From: Alphaproteobacteria bacterium
GTDB taxonomy: Bacteria > Pseudomonadota > Alphaproteobacteria > Sphingomonadales > Sphingomonadaceae
Length of the DNA stretch: 32,438 bases
Direction of reading: 5' to 3'
Assembly: GCA_030430365.1 (NCBI GenBank)
Contig: JAUIFP010000029.1
Location: 1 to 32,438 of the forward strand
Each line of letters starts with the position of its first letter. Position 1 is the first letter of the stretch. The notes below the pieces were generated by a model that saw only the letters and a program-made list of their open reading frames with translations, ran no database searches and was not told the origin of the DNA. Of this stretch, positions 17,811-24,945 are shown in pieces. The position numbers and the translations under genes were made by a program.

Positions 17811-18682
17811 ATCAGTCCGGCATGCTCCAGCGCCGCGTCGACGGCCACTCGAGAGGCCTCGCTGCAAGGAACGACCGGTAGGCGCACTTCGGGATCGAAC
17901 CAGTTGTGCACCCGGCTGAGCGCATATTTCACCGGCCCCGGCGAGGTGTCGGTAAACAGCGCCTCATGCAGCGGGTGCAGCCGGTCGTTCAGTTCGCGCG
18001 CCTTGGTATAGTTGCCTTCCTGGCAGGCCTTCTGGAAATCGGCACACAGCCCCGGCGCGACATTGGCGCTCACCGATATGCAGCCATGGCCGCCATGGGC
18101 GTTATAGGCCAGCGCGCTCTCGTCATTGCCCGATAGCTGGCAGAAATCCGTGCCGATCGTCTGGCGATAGGCAGAAACGCGCGCAATGATCCCGGTCGCA
18201 TCCTTGACCCCGGCAATGCGGGGCAGCTTTGCGAGACGCGCCATGGTGGCATTGCCTATGTCCACGACCGAGCGGCCGGGAATATTGTAGACCACGATCG
18301 GAATGTCGCTCGCTTCGTGGATCGCCTCGAAATGGCGATAGATGCCTTCCTGGCTCGGCTTGTTGTAATAGGGCGTAACCACCAGCACGGCATCGGCGCC
18401 GGCATCTTGCGCGTGGCGGGCCAGCATCACCGCTTCCTCGGTGGAGTTGGAGCCCGCACCTGCAATCACCGGCACGCGCCCAGCAGCCACTTTGATGCAG
18501 GTTTCGGTCACCTGCATATGTTCGGCGTGGCTCAAAGTGGGAGATTCGCCGGTGGTGCCGCAGGGAACCAGGCCCGAAGTCCCGTTCGTGATCTGGTGTT
18601 CGACCAGACGGCAAAACGATTCCTCGTCAAACGCTCCACCGCGAAAAGGAGTCACTAGGGCCGGAATTGAGCCGGAAAACAT
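17807..18682 (-). CDS. dapA: 4-hydroxy-tetrahydrodipicolinate synthase
   Basis: DapA condenses pyruvate with aspartate semialdehyde, the first committed step toward diaminopimelate and lysine. The 291-residue protein starts [13 protein letters not shown] and contains all key residues: Thr43-Thr44 in [11 protein letters not shown], Tyr132 in VVYNIPGR, Arg137 and the Schiff-base Lys160 in GVKDATG. It is homologous to N-acetylneuraminate lyases, but the GTTGE and NIPGR motifs with the genomic context support DapA. It is transcribed divergently from slt across 102 bases. The slt-dapA-smpB neighbourhood is common in alphaproteobacteria. Confidence 0.96.
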   Translation of the reverse strand: MFSGSIPALVTPFRGGAFDEESFCRLVEHQITNGTSGLVPCGTTGESPTLSHAEHMQVTETCIKVAAGRVPVIAGAGSNSTEEAVMLARHAQDAGADAVLVVTPYYNKPSQEGIYRHFEAIHEASDIPIVVYNIPGRSVVDIGNATMARLAKLPRIAGVKDATGIIARVSAYRQTIGTDFCQLSGNDESALAYNAHGGHGCISVSANVAPGLCADFQKACQEGNYTKARELNDRLHPLHEALFTDTSPGPVKYALSRVHNWFDPEVRLPVVPCSEASRVAVDAALEHAGLI

Positions 18683-18784
18683 GGATTTCGCCTCTCATCT
18701 TGCCCAATCCTCGCAATCCGGTAATTTCCGTTTGCGATGCAAGGGGATTCATGTTCAGCGCCTGATAAGGATGCAGTAGCTAGA

Positions 18785-20767
18785 ATGTCCAGCATGCTTC
18801 GTATTACCCTTGCAGTATTGGCCGCCAGCACCGCGTTTAGCGCGTCCGCTCCACTCGTCGCCGAAAATGCCATGTCCGATGCCCGGGCGTGGGATCAGGC
18901 GCGTGCCGAACTGGTCGCTTCGCAGCCAGGCGCCATGGCCGGCGCGATCGCAAGGTGGGAGCGGCTGAGCGCGTCCCAGAATTACAATTTCAACGATTAT
19001 TCCAGCTTCATCCTCTCCTATCCCGGCTTCCCGCAGGAAGAGAGACTGCGCCGCTATGCCGAAAGCCGTTTGCAGGAGGACTACATCGAATCGGAAAGGC
19101 TGATCGCCTTTTTTGACCGGCATCCTCCGCTGACGAATCCGGCCCGCGCGCAATACGCCATCGCGCTCGCCACGCAGCGGAGGCCCGAAGCGGCAGGCGT
19201 CGCGCGCGCAGCATGGCGCGGCGGCACGATGAGCCCGACGGCAGAGGCCACGCTGCTTACGCTCTTCGGCAACCAGTTCACGCAAGACGATCACGACGCG
19301 CGGATGGATGCGCTGCTGTGGGACCGCGACACGGACGAAGCGGCACGGCAGATCAATGCGGCATCGATGACGAAGCGGTCCGTATTCATGGCCCGGCTGG
19401 CCGCTGCGCAAGGCGAACGGCCCGAAGCACTGGGCCTGCCCGTTCCCGTTCGCAACGCGGTGAAAGATCCGGGCTATCTCTACAATATCGTGCGCGAAAT
19501 GCGCAAAGGCGGCAGGGCCGGCCAGGCAGTGGATCTGCTGGCCAATCGCCCGAAGCTGGAGAGCCTGCCGCACGATCCGGCCGCTTGGGTCGAAGAATTG
19601 CTGACGGTCGCCAGGCTGGGCAACGCCCGGCAGGCACAGCGGATTGCCGCTTCCATCGACGATGCGTTCGTGCCTGGCGCCGATGTCAGCCGCATGGGCT
19701 ATTCCCTTCGCGACGATTACACGTCCTTGATGTGGCTGGGCGGCACCAGCTCGCTGTGGGACCTGCGCGATGCGCAAAGTGCCGCACCGCTGTTCTATCG
19801 CTATGGCGCCGCCGCCCGCACGCCGCAGACTCGCTCAAAGGGGTTCTACTGGGCCGGGCTGGCTTCCGCGCAGGCCGGAGATAGCGCCAGTGCCAACCGC
19901 TATTTCGAAATGGCGGCGGAATATCCCAGCCGCTTTTACGGCATGCTGGCACTGGAGCGGCTCGGCCGGCCCATTCCTGCCTTTGCCGGTGCACCAAGCG
20001 CGCAGCCCGATCCCGCGCAGCGCGCGGAATTCAATGCCCAGCCACTGACCAAGGCGGTGCGCGAAGTGGCGCGCGATGCCCCCTGGAGCACTGGCGTGCG
20101 CTTCTACCGCGCAATCGCCGAACAGGCCGAAACGGAAGCGGAAATGGTCCTGGTGGCCGAACTGGCCCGCGATATCGGGCGGCGCGATCTGGCCGTGATT
20201 CTGGGCGAGGAAGCGGCGGAAAAAGGCTTTGACGGCTTCACCGCGATTTCCTTCCCCACCGTGCCCACACCGCCTGCGACGAACTGGGCGATGGTCCACG
20301 CAATTTCGCGGCAGGAAAGCCAGTTCGCCCAGAATGCGATCAGTCATGCCGGTGCACGCGGATTGATGCAGCTGATGCCGGGCACCGCGCGCGAGCAGGC
20401 CGGCAAGTCCGGCTTGACCTATCTCAGCGCCTCGCTGATCGACGATGCGCAGTACAATATGCGCCTGGGCGACGGCTATTTCGCGCGCATGATGTCTTAC
20501 TATGGCGGATCCTATCCCCTGGCCGTGGCCGCCTATAATGGCGGGCCGGGTAATGTGAACAAATGGATCCGCGCCAATGGCGATCCACGCACCGGATCGA
20601 TGAGCTGGGTCCAATGGATCGAACGGATACCGTTCTACGAAACCAAGAACTACGTTCAGCGCGTCCTGGAAAATGCTGCGGTGTATGAGGCGATGCATCC
20701 CGAAAAGGCGGAATATGGCCGCCCAAAAACGATCAGCCGCCTGCTGGGCAAGTCTACACCCGGCTGA
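18785..20767 (+). CDS. slt: soluble lytic murein transglycosylase
   Basis: This periplasmic enzyme cleaves peptidoglycan glycan strands with formation of 1,6-anhydro-muramyl ends. The chosen ATG at 18785 (MSSMLRITLAVLAASTAFSASA) gives 660 residues with a signal peptide; an ATG at 18794 is an alternative, and an upstream in-frame ATG (18737) lies before the hydrophobic segment. Residues about 45-490 are a helical superhelix like the Slt70 U and L domains. The catalytic SLT domain starts at about residue 500 with catalytic Glu511 in SRQESQF, followed by SHAGARGLMQLMPGTA, YNMRLGDGYFARM and AVAAYNGGPGNVNKWI. It is followed by greB after 18 bases. Confidence 0.95.
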   Translation: MSSMLRITLAVLAASTAFSASAPLVAENAMSDARAWDQARAELVASQPGAMAGAIARWERLSASQNYNFNDYSSFILSYPGFPQEERLRRYAESRLQEDYIESERLIAFFDRHPPLTNPARAQYAIALATQRRPEAAGVARAAWRGGTMSPTAEATLLTLFGNQFTQDDHDARMDALLWDRDTDEAARQINAASMTKRSVFMARLAAAQGERPEALGLPVPVRNAVKDPGYLYNIVREMRKGGRAGQAVDLLANRPKLESLPHDPAAWVEELLTVARLGNARQAQRIAASIDDAFVPGADVSRMGYSLRDDYTSLMWLGGTSSLWDLRDAQSAAPLFYRYGAAARTPQTRSKGFYWAGLASAQAGDSASANRYFEMAAEYPSRFYGMLALERLGRPIPAFAGAPSAQPDPAQRAEFNAQPLTKAVREVARDAPWSTGVRFYRAIAEQAETEAEMVLVAELARDIGRRDLAVILGEEAAEKGFDGFTAISFPTVPTPPATNWAMVHAISRQESQFAQNAISHAGARGLMQLMPGTAREQAGKSGLTYLSASLIDDAQYNMRLGDGYFARMMSYYGGSYPLAVAAYNGGPGNVNKWIRANGDPRTGSMSWVQWIERIPFYETKNYVQRVLENAAVYEAMHPEKAEYGRPKTISRLLGKSTPG

Positions 20768-20785
20768 GCCGGGCCCAAGCGCGTC

Positions 20786-21268
20786 ATGGAAGGCAACCCT
20801 ATCACACCTGCCGGGCTGGCAGCGCTCAAGCAGCGCTATGACCATTTACTGGGCACCGAGCGTCCCGAAATCGTCGAGATCGTCAGCTGGGCCGCCGGCA
20901 ATGGGGACCGCAGCGAAAATGGCGACTATCTCTATGGCCGCAAGCGCATGCGCGAGATCGACCGAGAACTCGTCCATCTTGCCCGGCGCATGAAGAAAGC
21001 GCGGGTGATCGATCCCGCGCAGCAGCCGGACAAGAACCGCGCCTGGTTTGGCGCCACGGTGACGATCGCGGATGAGGACGACAATGAGCGCACGCTGACC
21101 CTGGTTGGCGATGACGAACAGGATGCCAGCAGCGGAAAAATCGGCTGGAGCGCACCGATCGCGCGGGCATTGCGCGGCGCCGGCGTGGGCGATCTGCGCA
21201 AGGTGCGCCTCCCGGGCGGCGAGAAGGAATGGGAAGTCGTCACGATCGACTATCCCGTGAGTGCCTAG
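20786..21268 (+). CDS. greB: transcription elongation factor GreB
   Basis: GreB enters the secondary channel of RNA polymerase and stimulates cleavage of backtracked RNA. The 160-residue protein has the N-terminal coiled coil with the conserved acidic tip GDRSENGDY (Asp41, Glu44, the same positions as in E. coli GreB) followed by KRMREIDREL, and a C-terminal FKBP-like domain (GATVTIADEDD, SPIARAL-like SAPIARALRGAGVGD, PGGEKEWEV). The RPEIVEIVSWAAGNGDRS region distinguishes GreB from GreA. The gene is 18 bases after slt and probably cotranscribed. Its TAG stop overlaps the stop of the convergent HxlR gene in CTAG (21265-21268). Confidence 0.95.
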   Translation: MEGNPITPAGLAALKQRYDHLLGTERPEIVEIVSWAAGNGDRSENGDYLYGRKRMREIDRELVHLARRMKKARVIDPAQQPDKNRAWFGATVTIADEDDNERTLTLVGDDEQDASSGKIGWSAPIARALRGAGVGDLRKVRLPGGEKEWEVVTIDYPVSA

Positions 21269-21957
21269 CTGGCCAACGGTAAAGGCGCCCGCTCGGATTC
21301 GGCGAAAACACTCGGCTTGAGCCATCGGCCGATGTCGCGCAGCAAGGCCGGTTCGCCCTCGACCGTTAAATCGCCTTGCTTGATCGCTTCGCGGTAGGTC
21401 CGGTCCCCCATCCACACATCGTGCATGGTTCTCACGCTGCAGAAGAAATACACGTCCACATCGGTGCCCGGATCGGTGATGCACAAATCGACCTTTTGGT
21501 CCTGCACCAGCAACCACCAGTTCTGCTGCTTCACAAGATCGTGGAACTTGAACTGGATTACGCTCTTGCTCCCGACCAGCTCGGTCGGATCGATGCTCCG
21601 TTCGAGATAGAGCATCAGCAATTCCACATCGAGATCGGCATCGACGACATTATGGCGGGCATAGACCAGGCCCCAATTGCCCAGAGCCACTAGAACCGGT
21701 GTGAGTTCCATGCAGGCCTTCGTCGGATAATACTCGTAGCCGCGCTGTCCCGGAATTCGCCGCCGGATTGCCATCCCTTGCTCCTCGAGCGATTTCAGCC
21801 GCGCCGTCAGCAAGGCAGGGGAGATATCTCCCAGCCCGCGTTGCAACTCGTTGAAGCGCCGCCCGCCCATGATCAATTCGCGGACAATCAGGATACTCCA
21901 ACGCTCACCCAGGATCTCGCTTGCCTTGGCGATCGGACAAAATTGACCATAGTTCAT
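21265..21957 (-). CDS. HxlR-family winged-helix regulator with an extra C-terminal domain
   Basis: The ATG at 21957 (MNYGQFCPIAKASEILGERW) gives 230 residues; an upstream in-frame start at 21990 is possible. Residues 1 to about 95 are the HxlR/DUF24 winged helix, with the usual FCPIAKA Cys, WSILIVRELIMGGRRFNELQR helix region, ISPALLTARLKSLEEQG recognition helix and GYEYYPTKA wing. The remaining 130 or so residues, much more than in short HxlR proteins, form a second domain (EHYPDTE-less, with VIQFKFHDLVKQQNWWLLVQ) that resembles SCP2-like ligand-binding domains in similar regulators. It faces a tautomerase gene across 165 bases containing tandem repeats, its likely operator. Confidence 0.87.
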   Translation of the reverse strand: MNYGQFCPIAKASEILGERWSILIVRELIMGGRRFNELQRGLGDISPALLTARLKSLEEQGMAIRRRIPGQRGYEYYPTKACMELTPVLVALGNWGLVYARHNVVDADLDVELLMLYLERSIDPTELVGSKSVIQFKFHDLVKQQNWWLLVQDQKVDLCITDPGTDVDVYFFCSVRTMHDVWMGDRTYREAIKQGDLTVEGEPALLRDIGRWLKPSVFAESERAPLPLAS

Positions 21958-21993
21958 CGATTCGTTCCCCAACCTCCGGGCAGAGTGCATCCA

Positions 21994-22046
21994 AATCTGT
22001 AGTGCGTCACTTCACAATCTGTAGTGGTCTGCTTCAATCCGTGAAC
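21994..22046. promoter_or_regulatory. tandem repeats in the hxlR-type/tautomerase control region
   Basis: The 11-base sequence AATCTGTAGTG occurs at 21994-22004 and again at 22016-22026, exactly 22 bases (about two helical turns) apart. A degenerate copy, AATCCGTGAAC, follows at 22036-22046. AGTG-N3-CACT at 22001-22011 adds a small inverted element. Same-face direct repeats between a regulator and a divergent enzyme gene are what is expected of an HxlR-type operator; the B. subtilis HxlR protein is known to bind direct repeats. Confidence 0.55.
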
Positions 22047-22122
22047 TAACCTTTTGGGCCGCGTTCGGTCAGAAGTCTCCTCACCGCCGGATGGTCCGGC
22101 CAACACGTTGAGGAGAATGGAA

Positions 22123-22350
22123 ATGCCGCTCGTAACTATCGACATCATCAAGGACGTTTTCGACGAAGCGCAGAAGCAGGAAATCATCAGCCGAGTCACC
22201 GAAGCGATGGTTTCGATCGAAGGCGAAGCGATGCGCCCGGTCACTTGGGTGCGCATCATGGAAGTGGAACAGGGCGACTGGGGCATTGGCGGAAAGATGC
22301 TCACGGCCGCAGACGTCCACGCGATGGCGCAGCAGCCTGTTGCGGCCTGA
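22123..22350 (+). CDS. 4-oxalocrotonate tautomerase-family protein
   Basis: The ATG at 22123 follows AGGAG (22111-22115) by seven bases, whereas the ATG six bases earlier is only one base from it. The chosen start also puts Pro directly after Met (MPLVTIDIIKDVF), which is the catalytic N-terminal proline of this superfamily after Met removal. The 75-residue length, the QKQEIISRVTEAMVSIEGEAMRPVTWVRI segment pattern with a conserved Arg, and the C-terminal hydrophobic strand fit the small homohexameric tautomerases. The natural substrate is unknown. It is divergent from the HxlR-type regulator, likely its controller, and is followed by a strong hairpin. Confidence 0.9.
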   Translation: MPLVTIDIIKDVFDEAQKQEIISRVTEAMVSIEGEAMRPVTWVRIMEVEQGDWGIGGKMLTAADVHAMAQQPVAA

Positions 22351-22370
22351 AACACCATCGCTGGACACAG

Positions 22371-22406
22371 AGAGAGGGGCCTGCGAGAGCGGGCCCCTCT
22401 CTTATT
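22371..22406 (+). terminator. hairpin terminator after the tautomerase gene
   Basis: AGAGAGGGGCC (22371-22381) and GGCCCCTCTCT (22392-22402) form a perfect 11-bp stem with a 10-base loop, 20 bases after the tautomerase stop codon. It is followed by TATT, only weakly T-rich, so readthrough into the 67-residue gene that starts 19 bases later is possible. Confidence 0.6.
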
Positions 22407-22424
22407 GCAGAAGAAACAGGCACA

Positions 22425-22628
22425 ATGCGCACCACCTTTCAGGAAGCGACCGTACGCCTCTATCATCTCAATGGTGACGTCGAAGGCGGCGCGGCCGAAA
22501 CGCTGTTCTACGGTCCGCTCGCCGAAGCCATGCGCATCGCGGCGCAGCAGACGGAAGAAGTGCAGGAAGGCCTGTTCATCGCCACCGATAACGACGTGGT
22601 GGCGTATCTCGACCTGACTGAAGGCTAA
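22425..22628 (+). CDS. 67-residue acidic protein, unknown function
   Basis: The protein starts MRTTFQEATVRLYHLNGDVEGG and ends VVAYLDLTEG. It has no signal peptide or membrane segment, is acidic, and alternates short predicted strands and a helix (AEAMRIAAQQTEEVQEG), as in a compact folded domain. I do not recognise a family. The ribosome site is weak (AAACAGG, about 4 bases upstream). It is on the same strand as the tautomerase gene 74 bases upstream but is separated by an 11-bp hairpin. Codon choice looks like that of neighbouring genes, and no larger overlapping gene explains the frame. Confidence 0.68.
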   Translation: MRTTFQEATVRLYHLNGDVEGGAAETLFYGPLAEAMRIAAQQTEEVQEGLFIATDNDVVAYLDLTEG

Positions 22629-22646
22629 GCGACCCTGGCCCGCTTG

Positions 22647-22679
22647 CCGTGCACACACGCTCACTGCTTGAGTGCACGG
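22647..22679 (+). other. inverted repeat downstream of the 67-residue gene
   Basis: CCGTGCAC (22647-22654) and GTGCACGG (22672-22679) are perfect 8-base arms with a 17-base loop. A nested CACT/AGTG pairing (22662-22665 with 22671-22674) competes with the inner part of the long stem. No T-run follows. It lies 18 bases after the stop codon and 63 bases before the next gene. Confidence 0.45.
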
Positions 22680-22741
22680 ATCGGCCCGCCTAGAGAGTCC
22701 CAATCATATAACAATCACGATACGAAAAGAGGATGCCCCCC

Positions 22742-23191
22742 TTGAGAACTTTCCGTCATCTCGCATTGGCAGCTGCGCTGCTTGTCTCGCCCCCTGCCCT
22801 CGCAGAAAACGCGCCCGATGAAGCAGCGCTCACTCCCAATGAAGCCGAGATCACCAAAGTCCTGGAACACCACATGGCGGCATTCGACGCACGCGATGCC
22901 GACGAGTTGATGAAGGACTATGCCGACGATGTCGTGCTCGTCTTCTTCGGCCAGATCGTTCAGGGCAAGGAAGCCATGCAGCAGACCTTCCAGTCCTTCT
23001 TCGACACCCCGAACGAAAACACGTTCGAGGTCGAGATTTCCACAGTGGAAGGCGATGTCGGCGTGCTCCACTGGGTACAGAATCGGGGCAAGCCGGATGC
23101 GATGCAGGGCGATGACGTATTCATCATCCGCGACGGCAAGATCCGCTTTCAAACGACTACCGGCGTCGGGCCCCTGGAAGAAGAGGAATAG
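22742..23191 (+). CDS. secreted SnoaL/NTF2-like (DUF4440-type) protein
   Basis: An AAGAGG ribosome site (22727-22732) directly abuts the ATG at 22733 but is nine bases from the in-frame TTG at 22742, so I prefer the TTG; the alternative adds three residues. The 149-residue protein has a signal peptide (HLALAAALLVSPPALA) and then an NTF2-like cone fold: a helix EITKVLEHHMAAFDARDADELMKDYADDVV region, then strands GKEAMQQTFQSFF and GDVGVLHWV, DDVFIIRDGKI. Members include ketosteroid isomerase-like enzymes and binding proteins; no active-site assignment is possible. It ends with a run of four Glu. It is probably exported to the periplasm. Confidence 0.82.
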   Translation: MRTFRHLALAAALLVSPPALAENAPDEAALTPNEAEITKVLEHHMAAFDARDADELMKDYADDVVLVFFGQIVQGKEAMQQTFQSFFDTPNENTFEVEISTVEGDVGVLHWVQNRGKPDAMQGDDVFIIRDGKIRFQTTTGVGPLEEEE

Positions 23192-23279
23192 GGCTGCATG
23201 TGAGGAAATCGGCCATTTAGCGGTCGCTCAAAGGCACGCTAAGCAGGCGCATCTGCGCCGCCGTCATCGAATCGTCACA

Positions 23280-23373
23280 AAACTAGAGATACTATCGGGC
23301 TGCGACCCGATGAGTGGAAGCAAATTGCCTTCCGCTCACAATTAAGGCCCCTGCTTCGGCAGGGGCTTTTTTT
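23280..23373 (+). ncRNA. candidate small RNA (tandem hairpins ending in a terminator)
   Basis: Three stem-loops follow one another on the plus strand: ATCGGG/CCCGAT (23294-23311), TGAGTGGAAG/CTTCCGCTCA (23311-23338, one G-T pair), and a terminator stem GCCCCTGC/GCAGGGGC with a TTCG loop (23347-23366) and seven Ts. A fourth hairpin, GGCGC/GCGCC, lies upstream (23246-23259). The set starts about 100 bases after the preceding stop codon, and the next gene is on the opposite strand, so it controls no downstream reading frame. A weak -10-like TACTAT is at 23290-23295. It could instead be the structured 3' end of the upstream mRNA. Confidence 0.4.
23347..23373 (+). terminator. strong intrinsic terminator
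   Basis: GCCCCTGC (23347-23354), the stable tetraloop TTCG, and GCAGGGGC (23359-23366) form a perfect 8-bp stem followed by seven Ts (23367-23373). This is the clearest intrinsic terminator in the window. It acts on plus-strand transcripts 155 bases after the SnoaL-like gene. Confidence 0.9.
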
Positions 23374-23404
23374 GGGCGCTCGATCGTAGGCCGAAACACT
23401 CGCC

Positions 23405-24187
23405 CTATTCGATGTGCCAGCCATGGCTGACGATCAGCGATTGCCCGGTGAGCGCATTGGTTTCGAAGCCGGCGAACATCAGCGCGACTTCGGCCACATC
23501 CTCAATCGTGGTGAATTCGCCGTCGACTGTCTGGCCCAGCATGACCTTCTTGATCACGTCCTCTTCGGAGATGCCGAGTTCCCTGGCCTGTTCGGGGATC
23601 TGCTTGTCGACCAGCGGCGTGCGCACAAAGCCGGGGCAGATCACATTGGAGCGCACACCATGTGCCGCACCTTCCTTCGCGATCACCCGCGCCAGGCCTA
23701 GCAGACCGTGTTTGGCAGTGACGTAAGCGGATTTGAGGGGCGATGCCTCCTTGGAATGGACCGACCCCATCAGGATGACCGCGCCGCCGCCCTGCTTGTA
23801 CATATGCGGCAGGCAGGCCTTGGAGGTCAGGAACGCACCATCCAGATGAATGGCCAGCATCTTCTTCCAGTCGGAAAAGGCAAAATCCTCCACCGGATTT
23901 ACGATCTGGACCCCGGCATTGGAGACGAGCACATCCACCCTGCCCCAAGCGTCGATCACCTGCTCAACACCGCCATTCACGCTGTCTTCTGCAGTAACAT
24001 CCATCGCCACGGCCATGGCTTCACCCGGCGCGCCGGCCGAAATCTCCTCCGCCGCCAACCGCGCCTTTTCCGCCGCGAGATCGGCGATCGCCACTTTGGC
24101 GCCTTCGGCCACGAAACGCTCGGCAATGCCGCGGCCGATACCGCTTGCCCCGCCCGTGACGATGCACACCTTGTCCTTGAGTTTCAC
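23405..24187 (-). CDS. short-chain dehydrogenase, probably 3-hydroxybutyrate dehydrogenase
   Basis: The likely start is the GTG at 24187 ([13 protein letters not shown]), with GGGAGAAG about ten bases upstream, giving 260 residues; the frame stays open to 24256 but those residues are not SDR-like. Features of a classical SDR are the cofactor motif GGASGIG (12-18), NAG in [11 protein letters not shown], and the triad Ser142, Tyr155, Lys159 (YVTAK). The motif [25 protein letters not shown] region and the [25 protein letters not shown] segments match bacterial D-3-hydroxybutyrate dehydrogenases, which oxidise 3-hydroxybutyrate to acetoacetate with NAD during poly-hydroxybutyrate use. A palindrome upstream (24242-24254) may be a regulatory site. 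Confidence 0.88.
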   Translation of the reverse strand: MKLKDKVCIVTGGASGIGRGIAERFVAEGAKVAIADLAAEKARLAAEEISAGAPGEAMAVAMDVTAEDSVNGGVEQVIDAWGRVDVLVSNAGVQIVNPVEDFAFSDWKKMLAIHLDGAFLTSKACLPHMYKQGGGAVILMGSVHSKEASPLKSAYVTAKHGLLGLARVIAKEGAAHGVRSNVICPGFVRTPLVDKQIPEQARELGISEEDVIKKVMLGQTVDGEFTTIEDVAEVALMFAGFETNALTGQSLIVSHGWHIE

Positions 24188-24241
24188 GAGAGTTCTTCTC
24201 CCTGCATGCAGCTTTGATGACGGTACTCTGAAACGAATGAT

Positions 24242-24254
24242 GTTGCATTGCAAC
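24242..24254. promoter_or_regulatory. palindrome upstream of the hydroxybutyrate dehydrogenase
   Basis: GTTGCA-T-TGCAAC is a perfect 6-1-6 palindrome, which can also be read as TTGC-N3-GCAA. It is 55 bases upstream of the GTG start on the minus strand and 91 bases before the divergent gene. TGC-rich palindromes of the CTGC-N3-GCAG kind are bound by the polyhydroxybutyrate regulator PhaR in some alphaproteobacteria, so a PHB-linked repressor is a reasonable guess. Confidence 0.35.
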
Positions 24255-24344
24255 AAGCGGGAAACGCTTCAGCCTGTTCCAACCAGCGGCGGACAAAAGG
24301 TGCCGGCACTTCAAAACAGGCGCGAGCTTTGCCAAGAAGCGTCA

Positions 24345-24881
24345 ATGCGATCCGCATCCGCCAAAACTTCTGCCAGAAAAGGCCCTGCCCGATGGGCCGC
24401 CGCCCTGACGGCAGCCGCGTGCCTGCTTGCCGCACCGGTGGCGGCGAAAGAGAGCCTGGGCATCTATTCGACCTGGGGAGCGTTCCGCGATGCCGAAGTT
24501 CCGCGCTGCTATGCGATTGCCATGGCCGAACCGAACGAGCGCAGACGTGACTATCAACCCTTCGCCAGTATCGGCACCTGGCCCAAGCGCGAGCTGAGGG
24601 GGCAACTCCATATCCGCCTGTCGCGCAAGCTTTCGCCTTCGGCGCGCGTTACGCTGCGCATTCGGGGCGGCGCTCTGTTCGTGCTGACCGGAGGCGGCGG
24701 CGATGCCTGGGCGCAAGACAAGCGCATGGATGCCGCAATCGTCGCCGCCATGCGTTCGGCCAGCGAAATGTACATAACCGCCCGCGACAGCGCCGGTCGG
24801 CGCTTCGTCGACTCCTACAACCTGGACGGGGCGGCAACCGCGATGGATGCGGCCACTCTGGGCTGCGCGCGGCTGGATTAG
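24345..24881 (+). CDS. secreted IalB-like protein (tentative), 178 residues
   Basis: The ATG at 24345 ([17 protein letters not shown]) gives 178 residues with a basic N-terminus and a hydrophobic core ending APVAAKE, so it is probably exported. The mature part begins ESLGIYSTWGAFRDAEVPRC, and contains GTWPKRELRGQLHIRLS, LTGGGGDAWAQDKRMDAAIV and ends with a second conserved-looking Cys (TLGCARLD). Similar proteins next to rlmN in sphingomonads are, as I recall, annotated as invasion-associated locus B family; the Trp-Gly start and two cysteines fit loosely. Function is unknown. It is divergent from the dehydrogenase and converges on the outer-membrane protein gene. Confidence 0.65.
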   Translation: MRSASAKTSARKGPARWAAALTAAACLLAAPVAAKESLGIYSTWGAFRDAEVPRCYAIAMAEPNERRRDYQPFASIGTWPKRELRGQLHIRLSRKLSPSARVTLRIRGGALFVLTGGGGDAWAQDKRMDAAIVAAMRSASEMYITARDSAGRRFVDSYNLDGAATAMDAATLGCARLD

Positions 24882-24889
24882 AGGCATAC

Positions 24890-24919
24890 AAAACGGGCCG
24901 GAAATCGCTTCCCGGCCCG
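24890..24919 (-). terminator. terminator of the outer-membrane protein gene
   Basis: On the minus strand CGGGCCGG (24919-24912) pairs with CCGGCCCG (24901-24894) as an 8-bp GC stem, extended by an A-T pairing beside a bulge, and is followed by TTTTGTATG. It lies 27 bases after the beta-barrel gene stop codon. Confidence 0.7.
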
Positions 24920-24945
24920 CCCTGTATCAAATTTGCCTTTGCGGC

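Noticed and set aside
24188-24256. N-terminal extension of the hydroxybutyrate dehydrogenase
   Set aside because: The 23 extra residues do not resemble SDR sequence and cover the palindrome; the GTG at 24187 has a ribosome site and gives the usual 260 residues.
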